Part shown: piece by piece, positions 45,780 to 54,436 of the stretch
Position numbering within the stretch: the first letter of the stretch is position 1
Layout of the letters: each line of letters starts with the position of its first letter
NCBI RefSeq assembly: GCF_030348945.1
Contig: NZ_JAUCEN010000002.1
Span: 496,001-560,000, forward strand
Length of the DNA: 64,000 nucleotides
Reading direction: 5' to 3'
DNA from: Peribacillus sp. ACCC06369
Lineage (GTDB): Bacteria; Bacillota; Bacilli; Bacillales; DSM-1321
Notes under the pieces: model-generated
The model's input: the letters and a program-made list of their open reading frames with translations, nothing else
Databases searched by the model: none
Told to the model about the DNA's origin: nothing
Made by a program: the position numbers and the translations under genes

Positions 45780-47837
45780 ATGAAAGCGCTTAAGTCGGTT
45801 ATTCTTTGGGGGATCATATCAGCAGTGGGTGCGGTGAGTTTTGGTGTCGTCGCGCTAAACCGAGGGGAAAGCATCAATGCCATGTGGATTGTCACTGCAG
45901 CACTCTGTGTTTATTCAATTGCCTATCGCTTTTATAGTAAATTCATTGCACAGAAAGTGTTTGAGCTAGATGATAATCGCCAGACTCCATCTGAAGCGAA
46001 TAATGATGGGAAGGACTACGTGCCTACAAATAAATGGGTGCTGTTTGGCCACCATTTTGCAGCAATTGCAGGAGCTGGCCCTCTTGTAGGCCCCATCCTT
46101 GCAGCGCAAATGGGATATTTGCCAGGGACGCTTTGGCTTGTAGTCGGAGTTGTATTAGCTGGTGCCGTTCAGGATTTCATCATTCTCTTTGGTTCGATGC
46201 GCCGTAACGGCAAGTCATTGGGAGAAATGATCAAAGAGGAAATTGGTCCGATTACAGGTTTGATAGCAATGATCGGTATCCTGGGTATCATGATTATTTT
46301 ATTAGCGGTACTTGCCCTGGTTGTCGTTAAAGCGCTGGTGGGCAGTCCATGGGGGATGTTCACGATTGCCTCGACCATACCGATTGCAGTCCTTATGGGC
46401 ATCTATATGCGCTATATACGGCCGGGACGGGTTGGTGAAGGATCGATTATTGGAATCGTACTATTGATGCTTGCGTTATATTTCGGCCGCTTTGTATCCG
46501 AAAGCGCTACGTTGGCGCCAATGTTCACTTTCAGTGGGGAAACGATCGCCATCATGTTGATTGTATACGGATTCGTTGCCTCCGTTTTGCCGGTATGGAT
46601 GCTATTGGCACCGCGTGATTACTTAAGCACATTCTTGAAAATCGGTACGATCATCGGACTTGCACTAGGAATCTTTATAGTCATGCCGAGCCTTGAAATG
46701 CCTGCCGTCACTCAATTCATTGATGGAACAGGACCCGTATTTTCCGGAAATTTATTCCCGTTCCTATTCATTACGATCGCTTGTGGAGCGGTATCTGGAT
46801 TCCATGCACTCGTTTCATCGGGTACAACTCCTAAAATGATTGAACGCGAATCCCATTCACGTCCAATCGGGTACGGGGCGATGTTGACTGAATCTTTTGT
46901 AGCCATCATGGCGATGATAGCAGCCTGTGTACTGACGCCAGGGATCTATTTTGCCATTAATAGCCCGGGGGCCGTTATAGGTACGGAGCCGGCTCAAGTG
47001 GCTGCTACGATATCCGATTGGGGTTTCATTTTGACACCTGAAATGATTACTGGCCTTGCGGATGATGTTGGGGAAGAGACCATTCTATCCCGAACTGGAG
47101 GGGCTCCAACCTTTGCAATCGGTATGGCCCATATCTTCTCGCAAGTGATTGGTGGAGCGTCCCTGATGGCGTTCTGGTATCATTTTGCAATCCTGTTCGA
47201 GGCATTGTTCATATTGACCACCATTGATGCGGGAACAAGGGTAGGGCGTTTTATGATACAGGATATTATCGGCACCTTTTACAAGCCATTTGCCGAAACG
47301 AATAAATGGCTGCCCAATATTATTGCAACTGCCATTTGTGTAATCGGTTGGGGATACTTCCTTTATCAAGGGGTCATAGATCCTCTTGGCGGGATCAATA
47401 CCCTTTGGCCATTGTTTGGAATTGCGAATCAGATGCTTTCCGCCATTGCATTGCTGCTTGGGACGACAGTCCTTTTCAAAATGGGCAAAAAAGCGTACAC
47501 ATGGGTCACACTCGTCCCTACTACATTCTTATTGATAGTGACCATGACAGCTGGATGGCAAAAGCTGTTCCACGAAAACCCGGCGATAGGCTTTTTAGCG
47601 CATAAGGATAAATTTAAAGCGGCCTATGATAGTGGGGAAGTTCTTGCTCCGGCAGCAAATCTAGCCGAGATGAAACGGGTTATCGTCAATGATTATGTGG
47701 ATGCAGCCCTTTGTGCCATCTTCATGATCGTTGTGATCACTGTCCTGATTTCTGCCATTAGGTTATGGATAAAAGTCTTGAAGAACCAGAAAATAGATTT
47801 ACATGAATCGCCTTATGTATCAAGAAGGACATCATAA
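45780..47837 (+). CDS. cstA: Carbon starvation protein CstA
   Basis: 685 residues from ATG 45780, 9 bases after GAGGAG; an ATG at 45771 is too close to that site. About sixteen predicted helices. The CstA domain runs to about 550 (GHHFAAIAGAGPLVGPILAA at about 88-107) and a C-terminal CstA_5TM-type part follows. In enterobacteria CstA and its paralogue BtsT take up pyruvate or peptides under starvation. The next gene encodes the YbdD-type partner. The start region ATGAAAGCGCTTA resembles a cre site. Confidence 0.95.
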   Translation: MKALKSVILWGIISAVGAVSFGVVALNRGESINAMWIVTAALCVYSIAYRFYSKFIAQKVFELDDNRQTPSEANNDGKDYVPTNKWVLFGHHFAAIAGAGPLVGPILAAQMGYLPGTLWLVVGVVLAGAVQDFIILFGSMRRNGKSLGEMIKEEIGPITGLIAMIGILGIMIILLAVLALVVVKALVGSPWGMFTIASTIPIAVLMGIYMRYIRPGRVGEGSIIGIVLLMLALYFGRFVSESATLAPMFTFSGETIAIMLIVYGFVASVLPVWMLLAPRDYLSTFLKIGTIIGLALGIFIVMPSLEMPAVTQFIDGTGPVFSGNLFPFLFITIACGAVSGFHALVSSGTTPKMIERESHSRPIGYGAMLTESFVAIMAMIAACVLTPGIYFAINSPGAVIGTEPAQVAATISDWGFILTPEMITGLADDVGEETILSRTGGAPTFAIGMAHIFSQVIGGASLMAFWYHFAILFEALFILTTIDAGTRVGRFMIQDIIGTFYKPFAETNKWLPNIIATAICVIGWGYFLYQGVIDPLGGINTLWPLFGIANQMLSAIALLLGTTVLFKMGKKAYTWVTLVPTTFLLIVTMTAGWQKLFHENPAIGFLAHKDKFKAAYDSGEVLAPAANLAEMKRVIVNDYVDAALCAIFMIVVITVLISAIRLWIKVLKNQKIDLHESPYVSRRTS

Positions 47838-47850
47838 GGGAGGAATGGCC

Positions 47851-48054
47851 ATGTTGAAAAGATTAGTTAAGATTCTCAGCTACAGAAAGCAATTCGTCAG
47901 TTTGCTTGTCGGCGTTCCAAGTTATGATACCTATGTGGCACATATGAGCGTGCACCATCCTGATGATCCTGTAAAAACCAGGAAAGAATTTTTCTGCGAA
48001 GCCCAGGATGAACGGTATAACGCAAAGGGTGGCAAGGTGTCTCGTTGCTGTTAA
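47851..48054 (+). CDS. YbdD/YjiX family small protein
   Basis: 67 residues from ATG 47851, 7 bases after GGGAGG. The family motif is visible: VGVPSYDTYVAHM...HPD and EFFCEAQDERY, ending with two Cys (SRCC). These proteins are encoded directly after cstA or btsT and are needed for transport by them. The gap to cstA is only 13 bases, so they are coexpressed. Confidence 0.92.
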   Translation: MLKRLVKILSYRKQFVSLLVGVPSYDTYVAHMSVHHPDDPVKTRKEFFCEAQDERYNAKGGKVSRCC

Positions 48055-48068
48055 CTGAATATATTTTG

Positions 48069-48098
48069 AAGGGCCCTCAAATAAGAGGGCCCTTTTTT
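48069..48098 (+). terminator. Terminator of cstA operon
   Basis: AAGGGCCCTC and GAGGGCCCTT form a perfect 10-bp stem followed by TTTT. Confidence 0.93.
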
Positions 48099-48213
48099 AG
48101 TTGAATCTTATGAAGTGGGACATAAGTAGAGGGGGAAATGTAACGGTGATGGACTGAAAAAATCTTGAAAAGTACCAAAAAATGAAATTTTACGGTTCTT
48201 TATTCATGGGAGA

Positions 48214-48230
48214 TGTTATATAACCTTACA
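48214..48230 (+). promoter_or_regulatory. TnrA-like site
   Basis: TGTTATATAACCTTACA fits the TnrA consensus TGTNANAWWWTMTNACA with one mismatch. It lies 118 bases before the ammonium transporter gene, whose B. subtilis counterpart (nrgAB) is activated by TnrA under nitrogen limitation. Confidence 0.8.
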
Positions 48231-48348
48231 TTTTTTAATGAAATACAAAAAATCAGTTGAATTATTAGAAAATTAAGTATATGATAAAAAACATAACATA
48301 ATATTGTTAATAAACATAACATATACAAAAAACAAGGGGGAAAACAAT

Positions 48349-49563
48349 ATGCAAATGGCAGATTCGGTATTCATGTTTTTGGCGACGATGATGGTTTGGC
48401 TAATGACACCAGGGATTGCCCTGTTTTATGGAGGGATGGTAAAAAGTAAAAATGTCCTGAATACGGCGATGCATAGTTACATGCCGCTGGCAGTCATTTC
48501 GATTCTTTGGGTACTGATTGGGTATTCATTATCGTTTTCACCTGGAAATACACTCCTGGGCGGCTTGGACTGGGTTGGTTTAAAAGATGTAGGCTTCGAA
48601 CCTGGTCCATACAGCGAAACAATTCCTCATAGTTTATTCATGTTATTCCAAATGACTTTTGCCGTTTTAACAGTCTCGATCATTGCAGGTGGCATTGCCG
48701 AGCGGATGAAGTTTTCTGCATTCTTGATTTTTACGATCCTTTGGTCTTTATTCGTATACGCTCCTGTTGCTCACTGGGTATGGGGTGGGGGCTGGTTAGC
48801 GGAGATGGGTACACTTGACTTTGCAGGCGGCAACGTTGTTCATATATCTTCCGGGGTTGCCGGTCTGGTATTAGCAATCATGTTAGGTAAAAGGAAAGAG
48901 TCAGGGGACAGTGCGCCACATAATCTTCCTTTAACATTCCTTGGCGGATCACTAATTTGGTTCGGTTGGTATGGCTTCAATGTCGGTAGCGCACTGACAA
49001 TCAATGAAGTGGCCATGAATGTATTCGTTAATACAGCCGTTGCAGCAGCAGCTGGTATCATAGGCTGGCTGATCGTCGAGTATATGGCTAATAAGAAGGC
49101 AACGTTGCTTGGTGCAGTATCAGGAGCTATTTCAGGGTTGGTTGCGATTACACCTGCTTGTGGATTCGTAACGCCCGCTTCTTCCATCATCATCGGGGTC
49201 GTCGGCGGTGCTGTATGTTTCTGGGGTGTATTCTTCCTGAAGAATAAACTGGGATACGATGATGCTCTGGATGCTTTCGGATTACATGGGATCGGTGGTA
49301 CATGGGGTGGCATCGCTACAGGTTTATTCGCGACCACTTCCGTCAACGAAAACGGGGCAAATGGTTTATTCTATGGAGATTTCAACTTATTGTGGAAGCA
49401 GCTTGTAGCAATCGTTGCGACTTATATTTTCGTTGCCGTGGTCACTTATGTCATTGCTAAAGTCATTAACCTGTTCGTTCCGTTACGTGTCAGTGAGGAA
49501 GATGAGTCAATGGGGCTTGATCTTACACTTCATGGAGAAAAGGCCTATCATGAATCAATTTAA
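48349..49563 (+). CDS. amtB: Ammonium transporter AmtB/NrgA
   Basis: 404 residues from ATG 48349, 8 bases after AAGGGGG. Eleven predicted helices, typical Amt length. Key motifs are visible: TPGIALFYGGM near the start, the pore His in VAHWVWGGGWL and the second pore His in GLHGIGGTWGG. It conducts ammonium across the membrane. The PII gene follows at 15 bases, and a TnrA-like site lies upstream, the standard nitrogen-limitation arrangement of nrgAB. Confidence 0.96.
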   Translation: MQMADSVFMFLATMMVWLMTPGIALFYGGMVKSKNVLNTAMHSYMPLAVISILWVLIGYSLSFSPGNTLLGGLDWVGLKDVGFEPGPYSETIPHSLFMLFQMTFAVLTVSIIAGGIAERMKFSAFLIFTILWSLFVYAPVAHWVWGGGWLAEMGTLDFAGGNVVHISSGVAGLVLAIMLGKRKESGDSAPHNLPLTFLGGSLIWFGWYGFNVGSALTINEVAMNVFVNTAVAAAAGIIGWLIVEYMANKKATLLGAVSGAISGLVAITPACGFVTPASSIIIGVVGGAVCFWGVFFLKNKLGYDDALDAFGLHGIGGTWGGIATGLFATTSVNENGANGLFYGDFNLLWKQLVAIVATYIFVAVVTYVIAKVINLFVPLRVSEEDESMGLDLTLHGEKAYHESI

Positions 49564-49578
49564 AAGGGGGTTGATCAT

Positions 49579-49941
49579 ATGTCCGAGGTTTTAACGAAAA
49601 TAGAAATCATTACACGTCCTATCAAGTTTGAACAATTCAAAGCGGAACTTGCAAAAATAGGGGTAAGCGGAATGACTGTATCGGAAGTAAAAGGAACGGG
49701 TCTTCAGAAAAGTTATGTGGAAACATATAGAGGCAGAAACCGGGAAATGTCATTGCATGACCGGATGAAAATCGAAATTGTCGTGTGTGAAGTGCCAGTT
49801 CAGGATGTTGTGGATGTAGCAAGAAAATTCTTAAGCACCGGTAAACCGGGTGACGGTAAAATCTTCATTTATGAATTGGCGAATGTTGTGAATATCCGTA
49901 CCGGAAAAGAAGGTCATGATGCGTTAAAGAATGAAATCTAA
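49579..49941 (+). CDS. glnK: PII nitrogen regulator GlnK/NrgB
   Basis: 120 residues, typical PII length. The T-loop region reads ETYRGRNREMSLHDRMKIEI; the ATP/ADP-binding TGKPGDGKIF motif is at about 92-101. Senses 2-oxoglutarate and ATP/ADP and plugs the Amt channel. Tightly linked to the ammonium transporter, AAAGGGGG before the ATG. Confidence 0.95.
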   Translation: MSEVLTKIEIITRPIKFEQFKAELAKIGVSGMTVSEVKGTGLQKSYVETYRGRNREMSLHDRMKIEIVVCEVPVQDVVDVARKFLSTGKPGDGKIFIYELANVVNIRTGKEGHDALKNEI

Positions 49942-50000
49942 TGCAGTGATAACTCCGACCGAATGTGCCGGAGCCAATAGATTAAGAAAGGGAGCTGAAA

Positions 50001-50183
50001 ATGGGGAGACTGGTCCGAATTGTTAATGCAAAAAAACAGAAGATCGTTAATACGCTCATTTCAGAGGATGTATATCAACCTGATGACCGACCCTTTTTAT
50101 TGGAATTACCACTGAAAAATCTAGAAGAAATTTTATGCCTTCGAATGAAATCCGCGTTTCGAAATTCCCGTTTTAAAAAATAA
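50001..50183 (+). CDS. Small basic hypothetical protein
   Basis: 60 residues, basic, starting MGRLVRIVNAKKQK and ending RFKK. AAGGGAG lies about 8 bases before the ATG. It follows glnK by 60 bases without a terminator between, so it may be cotranscribed with amtB-glnK. I do not recognise it. Confidence 0.65.
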   Translation: MGRLVRIVNAKKQKIVNTLISEDVYQPDDRPFLLELPLKNLEEILCLRMKSAFRNSRFKK

Positions 50184-50187
50184 CCTT

Positions 50188-50226
50188 TCAGCCGTTATCC
50201 TATCTGCAGGAGAACGGCTTTCTTTA
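50188..50226 (+). terminator. Terminator after small gene
   Basis: AGCCGTT and AACGGCT pair around an imperfect inner stem and are followed by TTCTTTAT. Confidence 0.65.
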
Positions 50227-50545
50227 TGCTTTTGATGCCCGCCCTCAGTAGTGGCATTTAAAATTATAGCTTCAAAATGAATTTTGCTATATAAGGAAAC
50301 TTTTTTCTTGAATCCCCCATGGAAATTGGGGGTGTTTCCAACTATAATGGATAAGGATATAAATTTAAATTCAATTTTATTGCATTTTTTGACACTTTTC
50401 GCTTAGTTAATTCATTTTTTCTTTATTTTGCGAGAAATTAAATTCAAAAAAATGTAAGTGCTCCAAAAATCTATGAATCATTTTGCTATTGCCCTGTTTG
50501 ATGATGGGGAAATTATTAATATGTTCTTTTAAGAGGTGAAGGGAA
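50227..50545 (+). other. Upstream region of LytTR gene
   Basis: No gene. A hairpin CCCCCA...TGGGGG lies at 50314-50332. TTGACA at about 50388 could be a -35 box, though the matching -10 is poor. Confidence 0.4.
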
Positions 50546-51196
50546 ATGGATCAATTTACGGTCGAATCCGTTTTAAATATCATCAGGGAGTTTGTACCGA
50601 AGGATGCTTCAATTTCTGTTGCTGATTCCGAAAAATACATCTATTATCAACCGAGCAAACAAGTTGACCTTAGAATAAAACCGGGTGATCGAATTAGTGA
50701 AAACACGGCGACATATAAAGCGTTGAGTGTTCGTAAAAAAATTGGGGTGCAAGTGGAAAGTAATGTGTTTGGTGTACCTTACTATGGGTTGAGTGTGCCT
50801 ATCATGGACGAGGGCAATCCTTTAGGCGCGGTAACAGCCATTTTGCCAACAAAGCCATTAATTTTACCGACATCATTCTTGACCATTAAAATAGATGGTC
50901 ACTGGATACCGCTTCCATATGATCAAATTATGTATTTGGAAGCTCAAAATAGGAAAACTAAAATTCAGTCCGAACGCGTGAGTGGATTTCATAAAATGAA
51001 CCTAAGTGAATTGGAATTCATTTTACCTAATGATTTATTCATTCGTGTACATCGTTCGTACATCGTCAATATCAACTATATACAAGAGATCCTTCCTGAT
51101 TTTCATTCTACATTTTTACTAATAATGAAGGACAATTCCAAAATTCAAGTCAGTCAAACATATGCAAGTCAATTTAGAAGAGCTTTGGGATTTTAG
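50546..51196 (+). CDS. LytTR-type transcriptional regulator
   Basis: 216 residues. The C-terminal LytTR DNA-binding domain covers about 112-216 (MYLEAQNRKTKI, FIRVHRSYIVNINYI). The N-terminal 100 residues are not a phosphoreceiver; they look like a PAS- or Cache-like ligand domain, with VFGVPYYGLSVPIMDEGNPLGAV resembling the second half of such sensors. So this is probably a one-component regulator. AAGAGGTGAAGG precedes the ATG. It lies 130 bases before an acyl-CoA transferase gene, the likely target. Confidence 0.88.
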   Translation: MDQFTVESVLNIIREFVPKDASISVADSEKYIYYQPSKQVDLRIKPGDRISENTATYKALSVRKKIGVQVESNVFGVPYYGLSVPIMDEGNPLGAVTAILPTKPLILPTSFLTIKIDGHWIPLPYDQIMYLEAQNRKTKIQSERVSGFHKMNLSELEFILPNDLFIRVHRSYIVNINYIQEILPDFHSTFLLIMKDNSKIQVSQTYASQFRRALGF

Positions 51197-51326
51197 TGTT
51201 TCTCCTTAGTGTGAAAAAAATGCTGGTTTATGCTCTATTTAAGGCTTTTCATTCGAAAATGAATGTGACAATTACACAGGATTGGTAAAATTAAGTGTAA
51301 GAAAAGCGAAAATGGGGGTCTTTTGT

Positions 51327-52853
51327 ATGAACGAAAGCGTTTTCAAAAAAATTCGCAACGAACAATTTAAGGGGAAAGTAGTTACAGCGGAAGAAGCAGC
51401 TTCCTGGATTAAAGATGGGATGAAACTCGGTATGAGTGGATTTACCCGTGCTGGTGATGCTAAGGTCATTCCGATGGCTCTAGTTGAAAGGGCTAAAACT
51501 GAAAAATTCAAAGTTGACGTTTATACTGGTGCTTCATTAGGACCGGAAGTCGACCAACATATGGCGGAAGCCGGTATCATAAACAAACGTTTGCCGTTCC
51601 AAGCGGATAAAGGCATTCGCAATAAAATCAATGCTGATGAAGTCACTTATGTGGATCAGCATTTATCTCATACAGCTGAACAAGTTCGTCAAGGCATTGT
51701 CGGACCTATAGATATTGCTATCATCGAAGCATTGGCGATTACGGAAGAAGGATTAATCATCCCGACAACTTCTGTAGGTAACTCAGCCATATTCGTTCAA
51801 GAAGCTAAACATGTAATCATTGAAATGAACGTGTCCCATCCAGAAGGATTGGAAGGGATGCATGATATATATACACCAGCTAAACAAGGGGAACGCGAAC
51901 CGATTCCTATGACTAGCGTAAGCGATCGCCTGGGATCGATTGGAATTCCGGTTGACCCTGAAAAAGTAATGGGGATCGTCGTTTCTACAGATCTTGATGC
52001 ACCTTCTACAATCGTGCCGCCGGATGCAGAAACTGCAACGATCGCTAACCACCTCATAAACTTCCTTCGTGGAGAAATCAAGGCTGGCCGTTTAACTGAA
52101 AGCCTTGCTCCGCTTCAGTCAGGTGTAGGTTCCGTGGCAAATGCAGTATTCGCTGGCTTTCTTGATTCTGAATTTAAAGAATTGGAAGTGTATTCAGAAG
52201 TACTGCAAGATGCTGTATTCGATTTAATCGATGCTGGAAAAGTTAAATTCGCTTCAGGGTGTTCGATTACATTAGCTGAAGAAAAAGGAAAACAAGTATA
52301 CGGTGAGCTTGATAAATACCGTGATAAACTAGTTCTTCGTCCACAAGAAATATCTAACCATCCTGAAATCATCCGTCGTCTTGGTTTGATTTCAATCAAT
52401 ACAGCGTTAGAGTGCGATATCTACGGTAACGTAAACTCGACACATGTTTCTGGGACAAGAATGATGAATGGAATCGGTGGATCAGGAGATTTTGCCCGTA
52501 ATTCACGCCTAGGCATTTTCGTTACGAAATCATATGCAAAAGGCGGCAACATTTCCAGTATCGTTCCTTTCGTTTCTCATGTGGATCATACTGAACATGA
52601 TGTGGATGTATTAGTGACAGAGCAAGGGATCGCTGATTTACGTGGTTTGGCACCAAAAGAGCGCGTAGAGCTAATCATCGAAAACTGTGCACATCCTGAC
52701 TACCGTCAACAGCTTCGTGCATATTTCACTGAAGCTGTCGCGCAAACTGGAGGACATCAAACTCCACATATTCTTGAAAAAGCATTCTCATGGCATACAA
52801 ACCTGGCTAAAAACGGTACGATGCTTGAAACAGTGCTTCAAGATCAAAAATAA
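51327..52853 (+). CDS. Acetyl-CoA hydrolase/succinate CoA-transferase
   Basis: 508 residues from ATG 51327, after GGGGGTC; a longer frame to 51282 lacks a site. Acetyl-CoA hydrolase/transferase family with both N- and C-terminal domains. The segments EALAITEEG, GVGSVANAV and NGIGGSGDFARN are family motifs, and Glu in VYSEVLQD is in the position of the catalytic Glu that forms the acyl-CoA intermediate. Length fits the succinate CoA-transferase group (AarC/Cat1), moving CoA between acetate and succinate. Confidence 0.92.
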   Translation: MNESVFKKIRNEQFKGKVVTAEEAASWIKDGMKLGMSGFTRAGDAKVIPMALVERAKTEKFKVDVYTGASLGPEVDQHMAEAGIINKRLPFQADKGIRNKINADEVTYVDQHLSHTAEQVRQGIVGPIDIAIIEALAITEEGLIIPTTSVGNSAIFVQEAKHVIIEMNVSHPEGLEGMHDIYTPAKQGEREPIPMTSVSDRLGSIGIPVDPEKVMGIVVSTDLDAPSTIVPPDAETATIANHLINFLRGEIKAGRLTESLAPLQSGVGSVANAVFAGFLDSEFKELEVYSEVLQDAVFDLIDAGKVKFASGCSITLAEEKGKQVYGELDKYRDKLVLRPQEISNHPEIIRRLGLISINTALECDIYGNVNSTHVSGTRMMNGIGGSGDFARNSRLGIFVTKSYAKGGNISSIVPFVSHVDHTEHDVDVLVTEQGIADLRGLAPKERVELIIENCAHPDYRQQLRAYFTEAVAQTGGHQTPHILEKAFSWHTNLAKNGTMLETVLQDQK

Positions 52854-52860
52854 GAGACAA

Positions 52861-52888
52861 AACCCCGCCCTTCAGCGGGGTTTTTTTA
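52861..52888 (+). terminator. Terminator of CoA-transferase gene
   Basis: CCCCGC and GCGGGG form a GC stem followed by seven T residues. Confidence 0.93.
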
Positions 52889-53260
52889 TTTGTGTTCGCC
52901 TTGCACTATGCCCCTTTTGATGTCTGGGTGGAAAATAATGAAACTTTCGTCACTCGAATGGAATATTGAAAGGGAAGTGGATTATTCTTCTAAGTAATTT
53001 GTATGATGTTTCCAATTTGTTCTTTTTCCTTCAACACATAACTGATTTAAAGTGTAAAATGAAGCTTAACCATCAAAAAGATAGGGAACTGTATCATTAG
53101 GGTTTTTTATTGTTTTTGTATATAATTATTCATTCAAGTTATAGAAATATGGTAAACTGCTAACAATGAAAGATTATTATACATAGGATTTTTCGTATTT
53201 AAGATGTTGTTTCCTTAGAAATGGGGAGTTAAATAGAATGGTTATAGTGGAGGAGATAAT
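52889..53260 (+). other. Gene-free stretch
   Basis: No gene and no clear site beyond the terminator. The AT-rich end presumably holds the promoter of the AI-2E-family gene. Confidence 0.45.
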
Positions 53261-54367
53261 TTGTTCAAGACAAAACTGCATTTTTGGACGTTAGAGTTAT
53301 TACTATTGTCTTTACTTTTTTATGTTGGTACAAAGATTTCTTTTCTTTTTGAACCAATAGTTATTTTTACATCTACATTGTTCTTTCCGATCTTGATTTC
53401 AGGTTTTCTCTACTTTTTGTTCAACCCCACTGTTGATTTCCTGGTAAAAAGAAAAGTACCAAGGGGATTGGCGATATTACTGCTTTATGTGTTTTTCCTG
53501 GGATTGATTAGTTTGTTGGTCGGTCTGGTAGGCCCGTCACTTTCAAAACAGGTTACGGATTTACTCAATAACCTCCCTGATTATTTCAATCAAGTAAGGA
53601 AGTTCATTGAAGATTCAGCTGAGTCAAAATGGTTTTTGTGGACCATGGAACAAGATTATGTTTCCTTGAAAGAAGTGGGAGACTCGCTTCAGAAATATTT
53701 GACTGATTTACCTAGTAATATAACGAACAGTTTATCTTCTGTTTTCAGCGTAGTGACGAATATTACATTAGTGGTCGTAACGGTTCCTTTCATCCTATTC
53801 TATATGTTGAAGGATGGGGATAAGCTACCGAGCGCCATCATGAAATTCGTACCGGTTCGCTATAGAAAACCAGCTTTGACAGTACTTCAGGAAACTGGTG
53901 GGACGCTTACTACATACATACAAGGACAGATGCTTGTTTGTATGTTTGTCGGGATTGGAACGTTCATCGGATATCTAATCATTGGTTTGCCTTACGCGTT
54001 CTTATTTGCGCTGATTGGTGCTGTGACCAATATCATTCCATATGTAGGCCCGTTTATCGGAGCGGCTCCTGCGGTCATTGTGGCATTGATTCATTCACCG
54101 ACCGAAGCGCTATTGGTCATTCTTGTTGTAACGGTCATCCAGCAACTTGATGGTAATTTCATTTCACCGTTAGTCATCGGGAAAAAATTGAACACACATC
54201 CGCTTACCATCATCATCCTATTGCTCGTCGCGGGAAACATTGCCGGTATCATCGGTATGATTTTGGCCGTTCCAACTTATTCCGTTGTTAAAACGATTGT
54301 ATTGAATATCGTAAAATTCATCAGGATCCGGAAAGAGGAAAAGCTTGAAGAAGATATATTGGAATGA
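53261..54367 (+). CDS. AI-2E family transporter (YtvI/YdbI-like)
   Basis: 368 residues from TTG 53261, 6 bases after GGAGGAG. Seven to eight predicted helices with a soluble loop at about 110-155. The family motif region NIIPYVGPFIGAAPAVIVAL is at about 262-281, and QLDGNFISPLVIG follows. Members include sodium/proton antiporters and putative autoinducer-2 exporters, so the name does not prove an AI-2 role. Single gene with a strong terminator. Confidence 0.92.
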   Translation: MFKTKLHFWTLELLLLSLLFYVGTKISFLFEPIVIFTSTLFFPILISGFLYFLFNPTVDFLVKRKVPRGLAILLLYVFFLGLISLLVGLVGPSLSKQVTDLLNNLPDYFNQVRKFIEDSAESKWFLWTMEQDYVSLKEVGDSLQKYLTDLPSNITNSLSSVFSVVTNITLVVVTVPFILFYMLKDGDKLPSAIMKFVPVRYRKPALTVLQETGGTLTTYIQGQMLVCMFVGIGTFIGYLIIGLPYAFLFALIGAVTNIIPYVGPFIGAAPAVIVALIHSPTEALLVILVVTVIQQLDGNFISPLVIGKKLNTHPLTIIILLLVAGNIAGIIGMILAVPTYSVVKTIVLNIVKFIRIRKEEKLEEDILE

Positions 54368-54406
54368 AAAAACGGGCCCGACTCATTAGAGTCGGGCCCG
54401 TTTTCT
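54366..54406. terminator. Bidirectional terminator
   Basis: AACGGGCCCGACTC and GAGTCGGGCCCGTT form a perfect 14-bp stem between convergent genes, with T runs for both. Confidence 0.95.
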
Positions 54407-54436
54407 TAAGTTATGGAACGAAAGCAAATAAATAGA

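Noticed and set aside
45780..45793. cre site at the start of cstA (TGAAAGCGCTTA)
   Set aside because: The match lies in the coding start (Met-Lys-Ala-Leu) and fails at the last conserved positions, so it may be coincidence.
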